From the NCBI RefSeq assembly GCF_000158035.1, contig NZ_EQ973491.1:631881-670886 (forward strand): a DNA stretch of 39,006 bases, read 5' to 3'. The DNA is from Bacteroides cellulosilyticus DSM 14838 (lineage in GTDB: Bacteria; Bacteroidota; Bacteroidia; Bacteroidales; Bacteroidaceae). Shown here piece after piece: positions 1-9,086 of this stretch; within the stretch, counting starts at the first letter, position 1, and the number at the start of each line of letters is the position of its first letter. A program made the position numbers and the translations under genes. The notes below the pieces were generated by a model that made no database searches, was not told where the DNA came from, and was given only the letters and a program-made list of their open reading frames with translations.

Positions 1-192
1 ATTTTTTTTATTGGCTTTTTACAAAAGCCAAAGATCGTGTCAGTACGTAATAAAGTAAATAACCTGAAGGAGTTTACAGATACCATCTGTTCCGTTTTCT
101 CCCAATCCTCTACTCAAATATGAATAATGTATCAAATCTGGGACTTTTGTAAATATATGCTTTATAGGGACAAGAAGGAGTTTACAGTCAAT

Positions 193-255
193 ATGAAGAA
201 TATGTATAATACTCCCAATAAAGAAATAGTTACTGTTGAAATGAACCATTTATAG
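193..255 (+). CDS. Possible 20-aa peptide with a Y-x-TP-x-x-E pattern
   Basis: The reading frame starts at ATG 193, 12 bases after AAGGAG (175-180), and ends at TAG 253-255. The product reads MKNMYNTPNKEIVTVEMNHL. It resembles the very short Bacteroidales peptides that begin Met-Lys-Lys and carry Tyr-x-x-Pro followed by a hydrophobic and acidic stretch; those are of unknown function and are recalled only as a pattern. The putative ribosome binding site lies inside one copy of a 14-bp direct repeat. Nothing else supports expression, and the frame may be chance in AT-rich DNA. Confidence 0.25.
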   Translation: MKNMYNTPNKEIVTVEMNHL

Positions 256-337
256 AAGAAATAGGCATAGCGAATTCATAACTAGGGATTGATTATGAAC
301 CTATTTATATTTGAAAACAAAGAAAAATCTATAAAGA

Positions 338-366
338 AATAGGCTACTTATCACAAGCAACCTATT
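338..366 (-). terminator. Terminator-like hairpin downstream of the first HTCS
   Basis: On the minus strand AATAGGTTGCTT and AAGTAGCCTATT pair over 12 positions (two G-U) around a 5-base loop, followed by TCTTTATAGATTTTTC. It lies about 150 bases after the HTCS stop codon and is the best candidate for ending that transcript. The following T-run is interrupted, so efficiency is uncertain. Confidence 0.45.
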
Positions 367-519
367 CCATAATACTTATTGTTGTAAAACTAAATTTAGC
401 ATACTATCTCGCTAAATGTTTAATGCAAATTTACAGAAAAGTATAAAAGGAACTTTGCACTTCTAGTTTACTAACGTGTATTATTTGACCAAATAATGTT
501 TTTAACCTCATTCTTTGTA

Positions 520-3500
520 TTATTTGTTCGTCTTATATTCTGTGGGGGTACAATTCATTATGTTTTTAAATACTCTATTAAAATATTGAGGTGATGAGAA
601 TCCGCTCATATAAGCCACTTCTGATATTGTGTATGCTTCAGAATCTAATAGTTGAACGGCTCTTTTTATTCTCATATCTCTAACAAAGTCGATGGGAGAT
701 ACCCCCAATAATGACCTGATTTTCCGATAGAACACTGTTCTACTGAGATTCATACTATCGGCAAGGTCTTCAATCTTAAAATCTGGATTTTGCAAACCTT
801 CTTCTACGGCTTGTACTATCTGGTTGATAAAAGTTTCATCAAAATGAGTTATTTGAGGTATTGAAGGAGAAATATCTCCGGATTTTCTTGTAAAATGACG
901 CCTAAGTGCATCCCGCTGTTTCAAAAGCGAACTGATTCTTGCTTTCAGATAACTTGAGCTGAAAGGTTTAGTTATGTAATCGTCAGCACCGTATTCTAAT
1001 CCTTGAATCCGGTCATCTAATGATGCTTTAGCAGATAAAAGAATAAAAGGGATGTGACTGATATCATGGTTTTTCTTCACAGCTTCCAATAACTCGATTC
1101 CATCCATTACGGGCATCATAATGTCACTGATAATGAGATCTGGCATCGCTGAAACTGTTAAGTCAAGTCCGGATTTACCATCTGCGGCTTCTAGTATCCG
1201 ATAATCCTTTTGCAACATATTCACCAGGAAATGCCTTAATTCTTCATTATCTTCAACTATCAGAATATCAATGTTTTTATCTGTACCTTCTGTCGGACTT
1301 GTGTTTTCTGGAATTTTATAAGAAGTAGTGGTCTGCTGGCTATCATTCATGATAAATTCAAGATTTTCATCAGATTTAAAAGCATCATAGTTTATAGGAA
1401 GGGATACTTCGAAAACACTTCCTTTACCTAAAGTACTATCTACTTTTATAGATCCATGTAGTAGGTGCACCAATTCTTTCACTAATGAAAGTCCGATGCC
1501 ACTTGATAAATTATTATCTTTTTGGCCTAGTGTCTCAAATCGTTTGAAAAGAGTATCGATTTGATATAAATCGAATCCTTTCCCCTCATCTTTTATACTA
1601 AAGTTCAAGACATTCTTATCGAAAGTAACTGTTATGAGAATATTTTTTCCGTTCGGTGTATATTTGAATGCATTGGATAGCAGATTAAATACTATCTTTT
1701 CAAGCTTATCAATATCTGTATAAATGGTTTGATATTCTTGTGGACAGTTTAGTTCAAAATGAATATCTTTTTGATGTGCTATGCTGGAGAAATTTTCGAA
1801 TGTTTGCTTAAACAGTGGTAAAATATCTACTTGTTCGATATATAACTTCATTTTGTTATTTTGTATTTTTCTGAAGTCAAGTATTTGATTGATAAGCTTT
1901 AACATCCGGTCAGTATTCCGTTTAGCAGTTATCATATTCTCATGTCCCTCTTGGCTCAAAGATTCATTATTGATTACCTCTTCGATAGGATTAGCTATCA
2001 GAGTGAGCGGTGTACGAAGTTCATGTGAGATATCGGTGAAGAAGCGTAATTTAAGATTAGTAAGTTGTTGCTCAAAATCTACTTTTCTTCTTAAATTTAG
2101 AGTGTATACCAGAATTCCCGATACTATAAATATGGTTATCAGTATAAGAAAAGCGTAAACCATCCATGCCCATTTAGTTTCCCAGAAAGTGGGTTCTACG
2201 TGTATGGCGAGTGCGGTTATATTCTCTACCCAGACTCCATCTCCATTGGTTGATTTGACTTCTAAGATAAAGTTTCCAGCCGGTAAGTTGACAAAACTGG
2301 CTGTATGGTTTTGGTTGATATAGGTCCATTTTTCGCTAACCCCTCTCAGTCGATAGGCGTATTCCAATTTTTCTTTATTGGTAAAATCTAAGGCAGCAAA
2401 GGAGATAGATACATTACGTTCGTCGGCTTTTAACTTTAACGTATTGTCTAAAATAGATGATGAGATAGAGAGTTCATCGTTTTTGCGAATATCAGCTTTT
2501 GTGAAGACTATTGGTGGAATAAAGGAACTTTTTTGGAGTTTTTTTAAATCTAACTGTAGAGTTCCTTCATAGGTTCCGATATACATTTTATCATCATTGT
2601 CTAACACAGAAGGCACTTCGGTAATAGGTAAATATGTGTGAAGGTTGAATCGGTCATAGTTTTCAAACTGGTGCTTCTTTGGATCAAATTTGCAAATAGA
2701 GTTTTCAAAGCTAATCCATAAATATCCTTTTTTATCTTCTGTTATAGAATAGGTCATATCCGAAGGTAATCCGTTCTTTTTATTATAGTGAAAGAATTGA
2801 ATTTGTTCTGATAATAAATTATCAGAGATCATTTTACTAAGTCCACCACTATATGTAATGACGTATATTTCTTTCGATTTGGTTTCGAGTGTATAGAATA
2901 CATCATTATTGCTTAAACTCTCTGAACGTGACTCTTCACTTTTATTGTGATAAAATATTATCTTCTCTAATTCTTCAAAATTTGTAGAGAATGTTAATAA
3001 ACCATCCATTGTTCCTGCCATTATAATGCCATCAGAGGTACATCTCATTGTTCTTACTTTTGAACATTGAACTTCTGGGTAGAGTTTTAACCTGTTTCCT
3101 TTGTGAATGAAATGTAGATTTGGAAAAGTTCCTTCAACAAGATTGACGCCGCCACCGTATGTTCCAATCCAAATACGCCCTTGTAAGTCTTCACAGATGG
3201 AGTAAATGGAATTGGAATTAATGCTGGTTGAGTCATTTGGTTGATGTGTGAATTGAGTTAATTTATATCCGTTTATTCCTTGGGTAGCTACATATAAACC
3301 ATTTCTCCTGCTCCCCATCCATATTCTATGTTGCTTATCTTCAAAGAAACAATAGATATCTGCACCTAGAGACAGCTGTTTGTCTTTGGCTATATTTCCG
3401 GATGCACTTAGATTACCCAAATAGTTTTGGTTGTCATCATAAATTTCTACTTTTTGATTTTTAGAGGCTACCCATAAGTACCCATTACTATCAATGAATA

Positions 3501-4800
3501 AACCTCGTACTTCTATACCATCTGTATTGGATATATATTGAGAACTTCCGTTCGAAAAGGATATTTTATCAAATCCTGATCCACACCGGGCCCAGAGGTT
3601 GTGATGAGAATTTATCATATAGTTCATTCCTACAGCTTGGTAGTAAATTTTATTTCCTTTGTCGTATGAGTAAGCTTGTTCGAAACGTTGAGTTTGGGAA
3701 TTGTAAAAAGAGAGTTCGCCAAGGGGAGGTAATATCCAGATAGTTCCATGGTCGTCTTCGTGAATAAAACTGTTGTTTATATGTTGAGTAGTGGTAGGAT
3801 AATCAATAAAATGAATAACGCCGTCATTCATATTACATTGCATTACTTTTTCTCGACCATTGAACATCCATAAAGTTCCATTGCGTGCTTGAAATACTTG
3901 TTCAGGTCTTACAGGTTCTGCTTTTTCATCAATAGTTATATACTGGAAGGATTTTGTCAGATAATCAAAAATAAGAATACCGCGTTCGGTTGTGAGTACT
4001 AATTTCTTGTCTTGCAAAAGAGATAATTCATAAAAAGATTGGATGGGATGTGGAATTTCGATGTCTTGTATTTGATGATCGGAGTTATAAACAGCTAGTT
4101 TTCCAGTGTCTTCCGCCAGAAAAAAAAGTTTGTCTGTTCTGACAGCATGTTTGAATTTTCTTTTACCAGACAATTTATTCTTTCCATAAATCCAGTGTCC
4201 TCTATTGGTTAATACCCATTCGTTGTTATACTGATCAAGGGCGATTGAATATATTTGATTTCCATGCTCTGGAACAGAAAATGGAGGAATATATATTAGG
4301 CCTTCTTTCTCTTTGTATCTTTTTTCGTCAATGCGCCAAAGACTACCATCATTTCCTATCACCCAGAGTATACCATTTTCTAGAGGGATCATTTTGTTTA
4401 TTGATTCGCATTGCTTTATATCTGGGTGATATGAAAAAACATCGATATAACTTTCGGCTGCGATATCAAATAAATATATTTTATAGTCATAAGTTTCACA
4501 CCAAATAGTATTATTATGTCCCATTTTAGCATCCTGTAATCGATTATGTTGTAGTCTAACTTTATCTGTGGGGTAAGATTTATAGTTTTTGAAAGTATAC
4601 CCATCGAATTTCTCCAATCCGTTCCAAGTGCCCAGCCAGATATACCCTTCTTTATCTTGTAGAATGCTTTGAATCTTACTTTGCGATAAACCGTCTTCAA
4701 TAGAATAGTGTTTAACACTGATTAAACCTTGAGCGGACACTAGCTTCGTATTCCATATACAAAAAAACAATATTACCAATAGGTGTATTTTTACTCTCAT
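520..4800 (-). CDS. Hybrid two-component system regulator (HTCS), full-length
   Basis: This single-chain, membrane-spanning sensor/regulator of 1426 residues would bind a released oligosaccharide in the periplasm and activate transcription through its own DNA-binding domain. Order seen: signal peptide ending near VSAQ (about residue 24), repeated WxGT-type Reg_prop blades to about 790, a Y_Y_Y domain at about 805-870, one membrane helix at about 879-904, histidine kinase with SHELRTP (His926), ATPase N-box NLLSNAFKY (about 1045), receiver with phospho-acceptor Asp1226 in ISDIMMP and Lys in YITKPFS, and a C-terminal AraC-type helix-turn-helix from about 1340. All key residues are present, so it should be active. 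It is divergent from the GH28-GH31-GH116 trio and is the natural regulator of it. The ligand cannot be read from sequence. Confidence 0.95.
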   Translation of the reverse strand: MRVKIHLLVILFFCIWNTKLVSAQGLISVKHYSIEDGLSQSKIQSILQDKEGYIWLGTWNGLEKFDGYTFKNYKSYPTDKVRLQHNRLQDAKMGHNNTIWCETYDYKIYLFDIAAESYIDVFSYHPDIKQCESINKMIPLENGILWVIGNDGSLWRIDEKRYKEKEGLIYIPPFSVPEHGNQIYSIALDQYNNEWVLTNRGHWIYGKNKLSGKRKFKHAVRTDKLFFLAEDTGKLAVYNSDHQIQDIEIPHPIQSFYELSLLQDKKLVLTTERGILIFDYLTKSFQYITIDEKAEPVRPEQVFQARNGTLWMFNGREKVMQCNMNDGVIHFIDYPTTTQHINNSFIHEDDHGTIWILPPLGELSFYNSQTQRFEQAYSYDKGNKIYYQAVGMNYMINSHHNLWARCGSGFDKISFSNGSSQYISNTDGIEVRGLFIDSNGYLWVASKNQKVEIYDDNQNYLGNLSASGNIAKDKQLSLGADIYCFFEDKQHRIWMGSRRNGLYVATQGINGYKLTQFTHQPNDSTSINSNSIYSICEDLQGRIWIGTYGGGVNLVEGTFPNLHFIHKGNRLKLYPEVQCSKVRTMRCTSDGIIMAGTMDGLLTFSTNFEELEKIIFYHNKSEESRSESLSNNDVFYTLETKSKEIYVITYSGGLSKMISDNLLSEQIQFFHYNKKNGLPSDMTYSITEDKKGYLWISFENSICKFDPKKHQFENYDRFNLHTYLPITEVPSVLDNDDKMYIGTYEGTLQLDLKKLQKSSFIPPIVFTKADIRKNDELSISSSILDNTLKLKADERNVSISFAALDFTNKEKLEYAYRLRGVSEKWTYINQNHTASFVNLPAGNFILEVKSTNGDGVWVENITALAIHVEPTFWETKWAWMVYAFLILITIFIVSGILVYTLNLRRKVDFEQQLTNLKLRFFTDISHELRTPLTLIANPIEEVINNESLSQEGHENMITAKRNTDRMLKLINQILDFRKIQNNKMKLYIEQVDILPLFKQTFENFSSIAHQKDIHFELNCPQEYQTIYTDIDKLEKIVFNLLSNAFKYTPNGKNILITVTFDKNVLNFSIKDEGKGFDLYQIDTLFKRFETLGQKDNNLSSGIGLSLVKELVHLLHGSIKVDSTLGKGSVFEVSLPINYDAFKSDENLEFIMNDSQQTTTSYKIPENTSPTEGTDKNIDILIVEDNEELRHFLVNMLQKDYRILEAADGKSGLDLTVSAMPDLIISDIMMPVMDGIELLEAVKKNHDISHIPFILLSAKASLDDRIQGLEYGADDYITKPFSSSYLKARISSLLKQRDALRRHFTRKSGDISPSIPQITHFDETFINQIVQAVEEGLQNPDFKIEDLADSMNLSRTVFYRKIRSLLGVSPIDFVRDMRIKRAVQLLDSEAYTISEVAYMSGFSSPQYFNRVFKNIMNCTPTEYKTNK

Positions 4801-4828
4801 ATCGATTAAATCAAAGGTGAATATGATA

Positions 4829-4836
4829 CAAAGTTA
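4829..4836 (-). promoter_or_regulatory. Candidate -7 box for the first HTCS
   Basis: On the minus strand the octamer is TAACTTTG, a match to the Bacteroides TAnnTTTG consensus, 28 bases before the HTCS start codon. No clear TTTG -33 element is seen, as would suit a weak constitutive promoter. Confidence 0.45.
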
Positions 4837-4866
4837 TACATTTAAAAATCTAATTGAATATAAATT

Positions 4867-4882
4867 AACCAAGAAATTGGTT
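4867..4882. promoter_or_regulatory. Palindrome in the HTCS/GH28 divergent region
   Basis: AACCAA-GAAA-TTGGTT is a perfect 6+6 inverted repeat located between the two divergent genes. It is a candidate protein-binding site; no family assignment is possible. Confidence 0.3.
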
Positions 4883-4920
4883 GATGGTCAATTTGTGTAA
4901 TCAATCGCACAAATAGTATA
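4883..4920 (+). promoter_or_regulatory. Candidate operator of the first HTCS upstream of GH28
   Basis: Two readings are possible. First, a perfect 7-bp-arm inverted repeat ATTTGTG (4891-4897) and CACAAAT (4908-4914) with a 10-base spacer. Second, on the minus strand, two loosely similar 17-mers (4899 down to 4883 and 4920 down to 4904, sharing TAnAC and TTG) 21 bp apart, the proximal one ending 22 bp before the TAnnTTTG box. The 21 bp / 22 bp geometry equals that of the better supported operators of the second regulator, which favours a real HTCS site. Confidence 0.4.
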
Positions 4921-4942
4921 AGAACGTCTTGAGGTAGCCGCC

Positions 4943-4950
4943 TACATTTG
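4943..4950 (+). promoter_or_regulatory. Candidate -7 box of the GH28-GH31-GH116 operon
   Basis: TACATTTG matches TAnnTTTG exactly and sits 23 bases before the GH28 start codon. The -33 region lacks a clear TTTG, consistent with a promoter that needs an activator. Confidence 0.5.
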
Positions 4951-4973
4951 CACTAAATTCTAAAAATAAAGCT

Positions 4974-6359
4974 ATGCGATTGGATAAAATTAAAATGTCA
5001 GTGTCCTTATTAGTATTTACTGTATCCTTATCTTCCTGTTACTATAAAAAGGTGGATCCATGGGATAAAATGATCGAGGTTTATGAGCAGATAGTACCTC
5101 CTACGTTTCCTGATAAAAATTATGTGATTACAGATTATTATGATGGAAAGGATTCGTTATATACGAAAGCGATAAATCAGGCTATTACTGAGTGCTCAGT
5201 TCAAGGAGGGGGAAAAGTCATTATTCCTAAAGGAATATATCCGACAGCTCCCATCCGATTAAAATCAAACGTGAATTTACATTTGGCTGACAGTGCGGTG
5301 CTTAAGTTTACTACGGATTATAATCTGTTTGATACGGTACGGACACGTCTTGAGGGAATTGACTGTTATAATATTTCTCCACTAATATATGCCTATGAGG
5401 AAGTAAATATTGCAATTACCGGTAATGGTATAATGGATGGGCAAGCTGATAGATCAAATTGGTTCTGTGATGAGAGAATTCGAGGTGTGGTGCAGAAAGA
5501 TGGTAAGCATACAAACGAAAAGACATTGCTTTATGAAATGAAAGAGGATTCTGTTCCTTTTGACAAACGTGTGTTTAGTGGAAAGAGTAGCATACGACCT
5601 CAATTTATCAATCTCTATAAGTGCAAAAATATTCTTCTGGAAGGATTTACGATTAATCGTGCTCCATTTTGGCTGATCCATCCTTTGTTGTCAGAAAATG
5701 TAACAATAAGGAAGGTGAAGATGCAAAGTCATGGTTATAATAATGATGGCTGCGATCCGGAGTCGTGTAATAATGTATTGATTGAATATTGTGATTTTGA
5801 TACAGGTGATGATTGTATTGCTATTAAATCAGGGCGCGATGAAGATGGGCGCTTTTGGAATATCCCAAGTGAGAATATAATAGTGCGTAATTGCCGTATG
5901 AAGGATGGGCATGCGGGAGTAGCTATAGGTAGTGAGGTGACTGGAGGATGCCGTAATGTGTGGGTAGAGAATTGCCGGATGGACAGTCCGGAGTTGGATC
6001 GTATTATTCGTATCAAATCGAATGCGATACGAGGTGGTGAAGTAGAGAACTTATTTGTCAGAAATATTTTTGTTGGTGAATGTAAAGAGTCTATTTTAGG
6101 GATCGAAATGAAATATTGGCGAGTAGAGAAAGGTCCCTATCTCCCTTATTTCCATAATATTTATTTGGAAAATATTATAAGTAAAAAAAGTCAGTACGTG
6201 TTGCATTTGGATGGTTTTGAAGACAAAACGCAGATACAGGACATTTTTATAAAAGATTGTGTGTTTGATGGTGTTGGGGAATCAACGATTAATAGAATAA
6301 TTGGAGCCGATAACATTCGTTTTGAGAATGTGAGAGTGAATGGAAAAATGTACAAATGA
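4974..6359 (+). CDS. GH28 glycoside hydrolase (polygalacturonase family), lipoprotein
   Basis: A right-handed beta-helix pectin hydrolase of 461 residues. The N-terminus has a short hydrophobic stretch and a lipobox LSSC with Cys22, so it should be a lipoprotein. The GH28 signature is complete: N-N-D (Asp258), GDDC (Asp279/Asp280), the H-A-G loop with His313 before VAIGSE, and RIK (Arg346, Lys348). Asp258, Asp279 and Asp280 are the expected catalytic carboxylates for inverting hydrolysis of alpha-linked galacturonic acid. Whether it is endo or exo, or prefers homogalacturonan, xylogalacturonan or rhamnogalacturonan, cannot be told. It is the first gene of a three-gene operon and the only pectinolytic enzyme in the window with a lipobox. 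Confidence 0.92.
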   Translation: MRLDKIKMSVSLLVFTVSLSSCYYKKVDPWDKMIEVYEQIVPPTFPDKNYVITDYYDGKDSLYTKAINQAITECSVQGGGKVIIPKGIYPTAPIRLKSNVNLHLADSAVLKFTTDYNLFDTVRTRLEGIDCYNISPLIYAYEEVNIAITGNGIMDGQADRSNWFCDERIRGVVQKDGKHTNEKTLLYEMKEDSVPFDKRVFSGKSSIRPQFINLYKCKNILLEGFTINRAPFWLIHPLLSENVTIRKVKMQSHGYNNDGCDPESCNNVLIEYCDFDTGDDCIAIKSGRDEDGRFWNIPSENIIVRNCRMKDGHAGVAIGSEVTGGCRNVWVENCRMDSPELDRIIRIKSNAIRGGEVENLFVRNIFVGECKESILGIEMKYWRVEKGPYLPYFHNIYLENIISKKSQYVLHLDGFEDKTQIQDIFIKDCVFDGVGESTINRIIGADNIRFENVRVNGKMYK

Positions 6360-6381
6360 AAATAAACTAAAAATAGGAAAT

Positions 6382-9030
6382 ATGAGTAAAGAAAAAGTTT
6401 TTTTGATTGTTTTTGCACTTTTAATATTGGGTGTAGAGAATATTTTTGCGGGAGGAACAATAATCTCAAATGCTAAGCGTATTGCTTCCGGTAAAATTGA
6501 ATTGGAACTGAAAACAGGGAAGTTAACGCTTATTCCTTTGAATCAAAATTCCATTCGTGTACAGTTTAGTCAACCAGATTCTGAGCCGGTGGAGGAACTG
6601 ATTTATACTGAAAGCGTTAAGGCTCCTAAGCCTCAGATAAAGGAAAATGATCAACAGGTATCATTCACCCTTGACGGAATTTCAGTTATGTTTGATAAGC
6701 AAACTGAGGCATTAACTTTTAAGGATCGAAATGGACGGGTTATTTTACAGGAGAAAGCTGGAGGGAGGTCAATGGTTAACTCAACTGTACAAGGGGAACC
6801 AACTTTTGTTGCTGAACAGAAATTCATATCTCCTGTGGATGAATATATTTACGGTACGGGACAGTTTCAGGATGGATATCTTAACATTCGTGGATTGACC
6901 CGGCGCATGACACAGGTTAATACCCAGATTTCGATTCCGTTTATCTTGTCAAGTAAAGGATATGGTTTGCTATGGAATAATTATGGATTGACGGATTTTA
7001 ATCCGGCAGAAGATTATGTAAAACTGATTCCTGGGACAGAAAATGGGGAAGAAATCACGGTGGATGCTACAAGTACTAGTGGAAATAAAAAGGAAGTGAG
7101 ACGTATAAACCTGTTTACAGCTTCATTAACAGTGCCGGAAACGGGAAATTATTCTTTATTATTAGATGTTGGGCAACGTATGGCACGCAAATATTTTCTG
7201 TCTATAGACGGCCGAAATCTTATAGACGTTAACAATACTTGGCTGCCTCCCACTACATCGTTGATTGTGAAATTAGAGAAAGGAAAACATGAAATTGAAG
7301 TACAAGGTGAACGAAACGATAAACCTTTATTATATTGGCGTAAAGTGACGGATGAAACAATATTTCGCTCTCCAGTAGCTCAAACATTAGATTATACAGT
7401 ATTTGCAGGAGTTGGGGATGAAGTTATAGCCAGTTATCGAGAATTGACAGGAGCTGCACCCTTAATGCCATTGTGGGCAATAGGGTATATCCACTGTCGG
7501 GAAAGATATAATACCCAAGAAGATCTTTTGGAAAATGCCAGAGAGTTTCGTAAACGGAAATTACCAATTGATATGATTGTACAAGATTGGCAATATTGGG
7601 GAAAGTATGGTTGGAATGCTATGCAGTTTGATGAGGACCGATATCCTGATCCAGCTGCAATGGTGAAAGAACTTCATGACATGAATATGCGATTAATGCT
7701 TTCTGTATGGTCAAAAGTAAGTAGAAAGTCTACACTTGGTAAGCAAATAGAGGAAAAGGGATATTATATTTCTGGTACCGAGTGGCTTGATTTCTTTAAT
7801 CCCAATGCAGCTGCATTTTATTGGAAGAATTTTAATGAAAAATTATTAAAACCTTATCGTATTGACGCATGGTGGCAAGATGCTACGGAGCCGGAAAACG
7901 ATGATTTAAAGAATCGTCGAGTCAATAAAGGCCAGATTCCAGGGGAAGTTTACCGAAATGTTTATCCTTTATATGTTAGTAAAACTATCTATGAAGGCTT
8001 ACGTCGGGATGATTCGAAAAGAAGAGCCATGATTTTTACTCGAAGTGGATTTTCAGGAATGCAGCGCTATGCTGCAGCTACTTGGTCGGGTGATGTTGGA
8101 TACGATTGGGAAACTTTGCGCCGTCAGATTACTGGAGGATTGGGGCAAATGGCAAGTGGATTACCTTGGTGGACCTATGATGCCGGTGGATTTTTCCGAC
8201 CTCGTAACCAGTATACCAGTCCTGAATATCATGAGATGTTTATTCGTTGGGTCCAAGCGGGAACTTTCTTCCCATTGATGCGAGTACATGGCTATAAAAG
8301 CAACACGGAACCTTGGCGTTATGGGGACAAGGTAGAAGGTATTGTTGCTCAATACTTGGATTTGAGATACCGTATGCTTCCGTATATTTATTCTCAAAAT
8401 GCAGAAATTTTTTTCTCGGGTTCTACTTTGATGCGTCCGCTAGTGATGGATTTTTCAAATGATAGGAAAGCTTTGGAACAAAATCATCAGTTTATGTTTG
8501 GGCCTTCATTGTTAGTTGCTCCGGTTACTAAAGCAAATGTAAGTAAATGGAATACATATCTTCCTGATTATGCTGCTGGTTGGATTGATTTTTGGCGTGG
8601 AGGGAAATACCAAGGAGGACAAAGTGTTGATATAGATGTTGATATGGAAAAAATACCTTTGTTTGTTAAGGCTGGCTCGATTATTCCATTTGGTCCGGTA
8701 AAGCAATATACCTCTCAGGAGGAGGGAGAAAATGAATCATTAGAAATTCGTATTTATCCCGGAGCGGATGCCTCATTTATGATTTATGAAGATGAAGGCA
8801 ATAACTATAATTATGAGAAGGGACAATTCAGTACAATTGAATTAAACTGGAATGATGCGAAAAAAGAATTGGAGATAGGCAAAAGAAAAGGAGTATTTCC
8901 TGGCATGAAGGGAAAAAGAACCTTTAACATCGTTCTGGTTTCTCCACAATCAGGAGTTGGAATCTCTACCTCTTCTTCTGGAGTGACTGTCTCGTACAAT
9001 GGCAAGGCTACAAAGCTCAAGATAAAATAA
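6382..9030 (+). CDS. GH31 alpha-glycosidase with PA14-like insert (alpha-xylosidase-like)
   Basis: A retaining exo-alpha-glycosidase of 882 residues with a signal peptide ending near FAG. The start at 6382 (MSKEKVFLIV) is chosen because it begins the signal peptide; an in-frame ATG at 6340 would overlap the GH28 gene and add a hydrophilic leader. Seen in order: N-terminal beta-sandwich, a PA14-like insert at about 235-325, then the catalytic barrel with nucleophile Asp500 in WWQDATEPE and acid/base Asp571 in WSGD, followed by C-terminal beta domains. The PA14 insert and WWQDATEPE are reminiscent of GH31 alpha-xylosidases from xyloglucan loci, but alpha-glucosidase or another activity is possible. 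It follows GH28 by 22 bases, so co-transcription is likely. Confidence 0.9.
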   Translation: MSKEKVFLIVFALLILGVENIFAGGTIISNAKRIASGKIELELKTGKLTLIPLNQNSIRVQFSQPDSEPVEELIYTESVKAPKPQIKENDQQVSFTLDGISVMFDKQTEALTFKDRNGRVILQEKAGGRSMVNSTVQGEPTFVAEQKFISPVDEYIYGTGQFQDGYLNIRGLTRRMTQVNTQISIPFILSSKGYGLLWNNYGLTDFNPAEDYVKLIPGTENGEEITVDATSTSGNKKEVRRINLFTASLTVPETGNYSLLLDVGQRMARKYFLSIDGRNLIDVNNTWLPPTTSLIVKLEKGKHEIEVQGERNDKPLLYWRKVTDETIFRSPVAQTLDYTVFAGVGDEVIASYRELTGAAPLMPLWAIGYIHCRERYNTQEDLLENAREFRKRKLPIDMIVQDWQYWGKYGWNAMQFDEDRYPDPAAMVKELHDMNMRLMLSVWSKVSRKSTLGKQIEEKGYYISGTEWLDFFNPNAAAFYWKNFNEKLLKPYRIDAWWQDATEPENDDLKNRRVNKGQIPGEVYRNVYPLYVSKTIYEGLRRDDSKRRAMIFTRSGFSGMQRYAAATWSGDVGYDWETLRRQITGGLGQMASGLPWWTYDAGGFFRPRNQYTSPEYHEMFIRWVQAGTFFPLMRVHGYKSNTEPWRYGDKVEGIVAQYLDLRYRMLPYIYSQNAEIFFSGSTLMRPLVMDFSNDRKALEQNHQFMFGPSLLVAPVTKANVSKWNTYLPDYAAGWIDFWRGGKYQGGQSVDIDVDMEKIPLFVKAGSIIPFGPVKQYTSQEEGENESLEIRIYPGADASFMIYEDEGNNYNYEKGQFSTIELNWNDAKKELEIGKRKGVFPGMKGKRTFNIVLVSPQSGVGISTSSSGVTVSYNGKATKLKIK

Positions 9031-9086
9031 GGTGGCTCTGAATCGTTTTGCTATAAATTTTTAATTACTTAATATAGATCGATGAT

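Larger units (their letters stand above)
1..519. other. Intergenic left edge, AT-rich
   Basis: No convincing long gene lies here. The 519 bases hold a 9-bp-arm inverted repeat at 11-31 (TTGGCTTTT / AAAAGCCAA), a 14-bp direct repeat GAAGGAGTTTACAG at 66-79 and 174-187, one possible 20-residue micro-ORF at 193-255, a terminator-like hairpin at 338-366, and a palindrome ATTATTTG-AC-CAAATAAT at 480-497 next to the end of the regulator gene. An antisense-strand ORF at 40-249 has no recognisable features. Confidence 0.5.

Noticed and set aside
11..31. Terminator at the left edge
   Set aside because: The 9-bp hairpin has its T-run on the 5' side on the plus strand and A-run after it on the minus strand, the wrong layout for intrinsic termination.
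40..249. 69-residue ORF on the minus strand at the left edge
   Set aside because: No signal peptide, ribosome site or family resemblance; composition is that of random AT-rich DNA, and it is antisense to the repeat region.
6340..6381. Upstream in-frame start for the GH31 gene
   Set aside because: It overlaps the GH28 end and puts a polar 14-residue stretch before an otherwise normal signal peptide.
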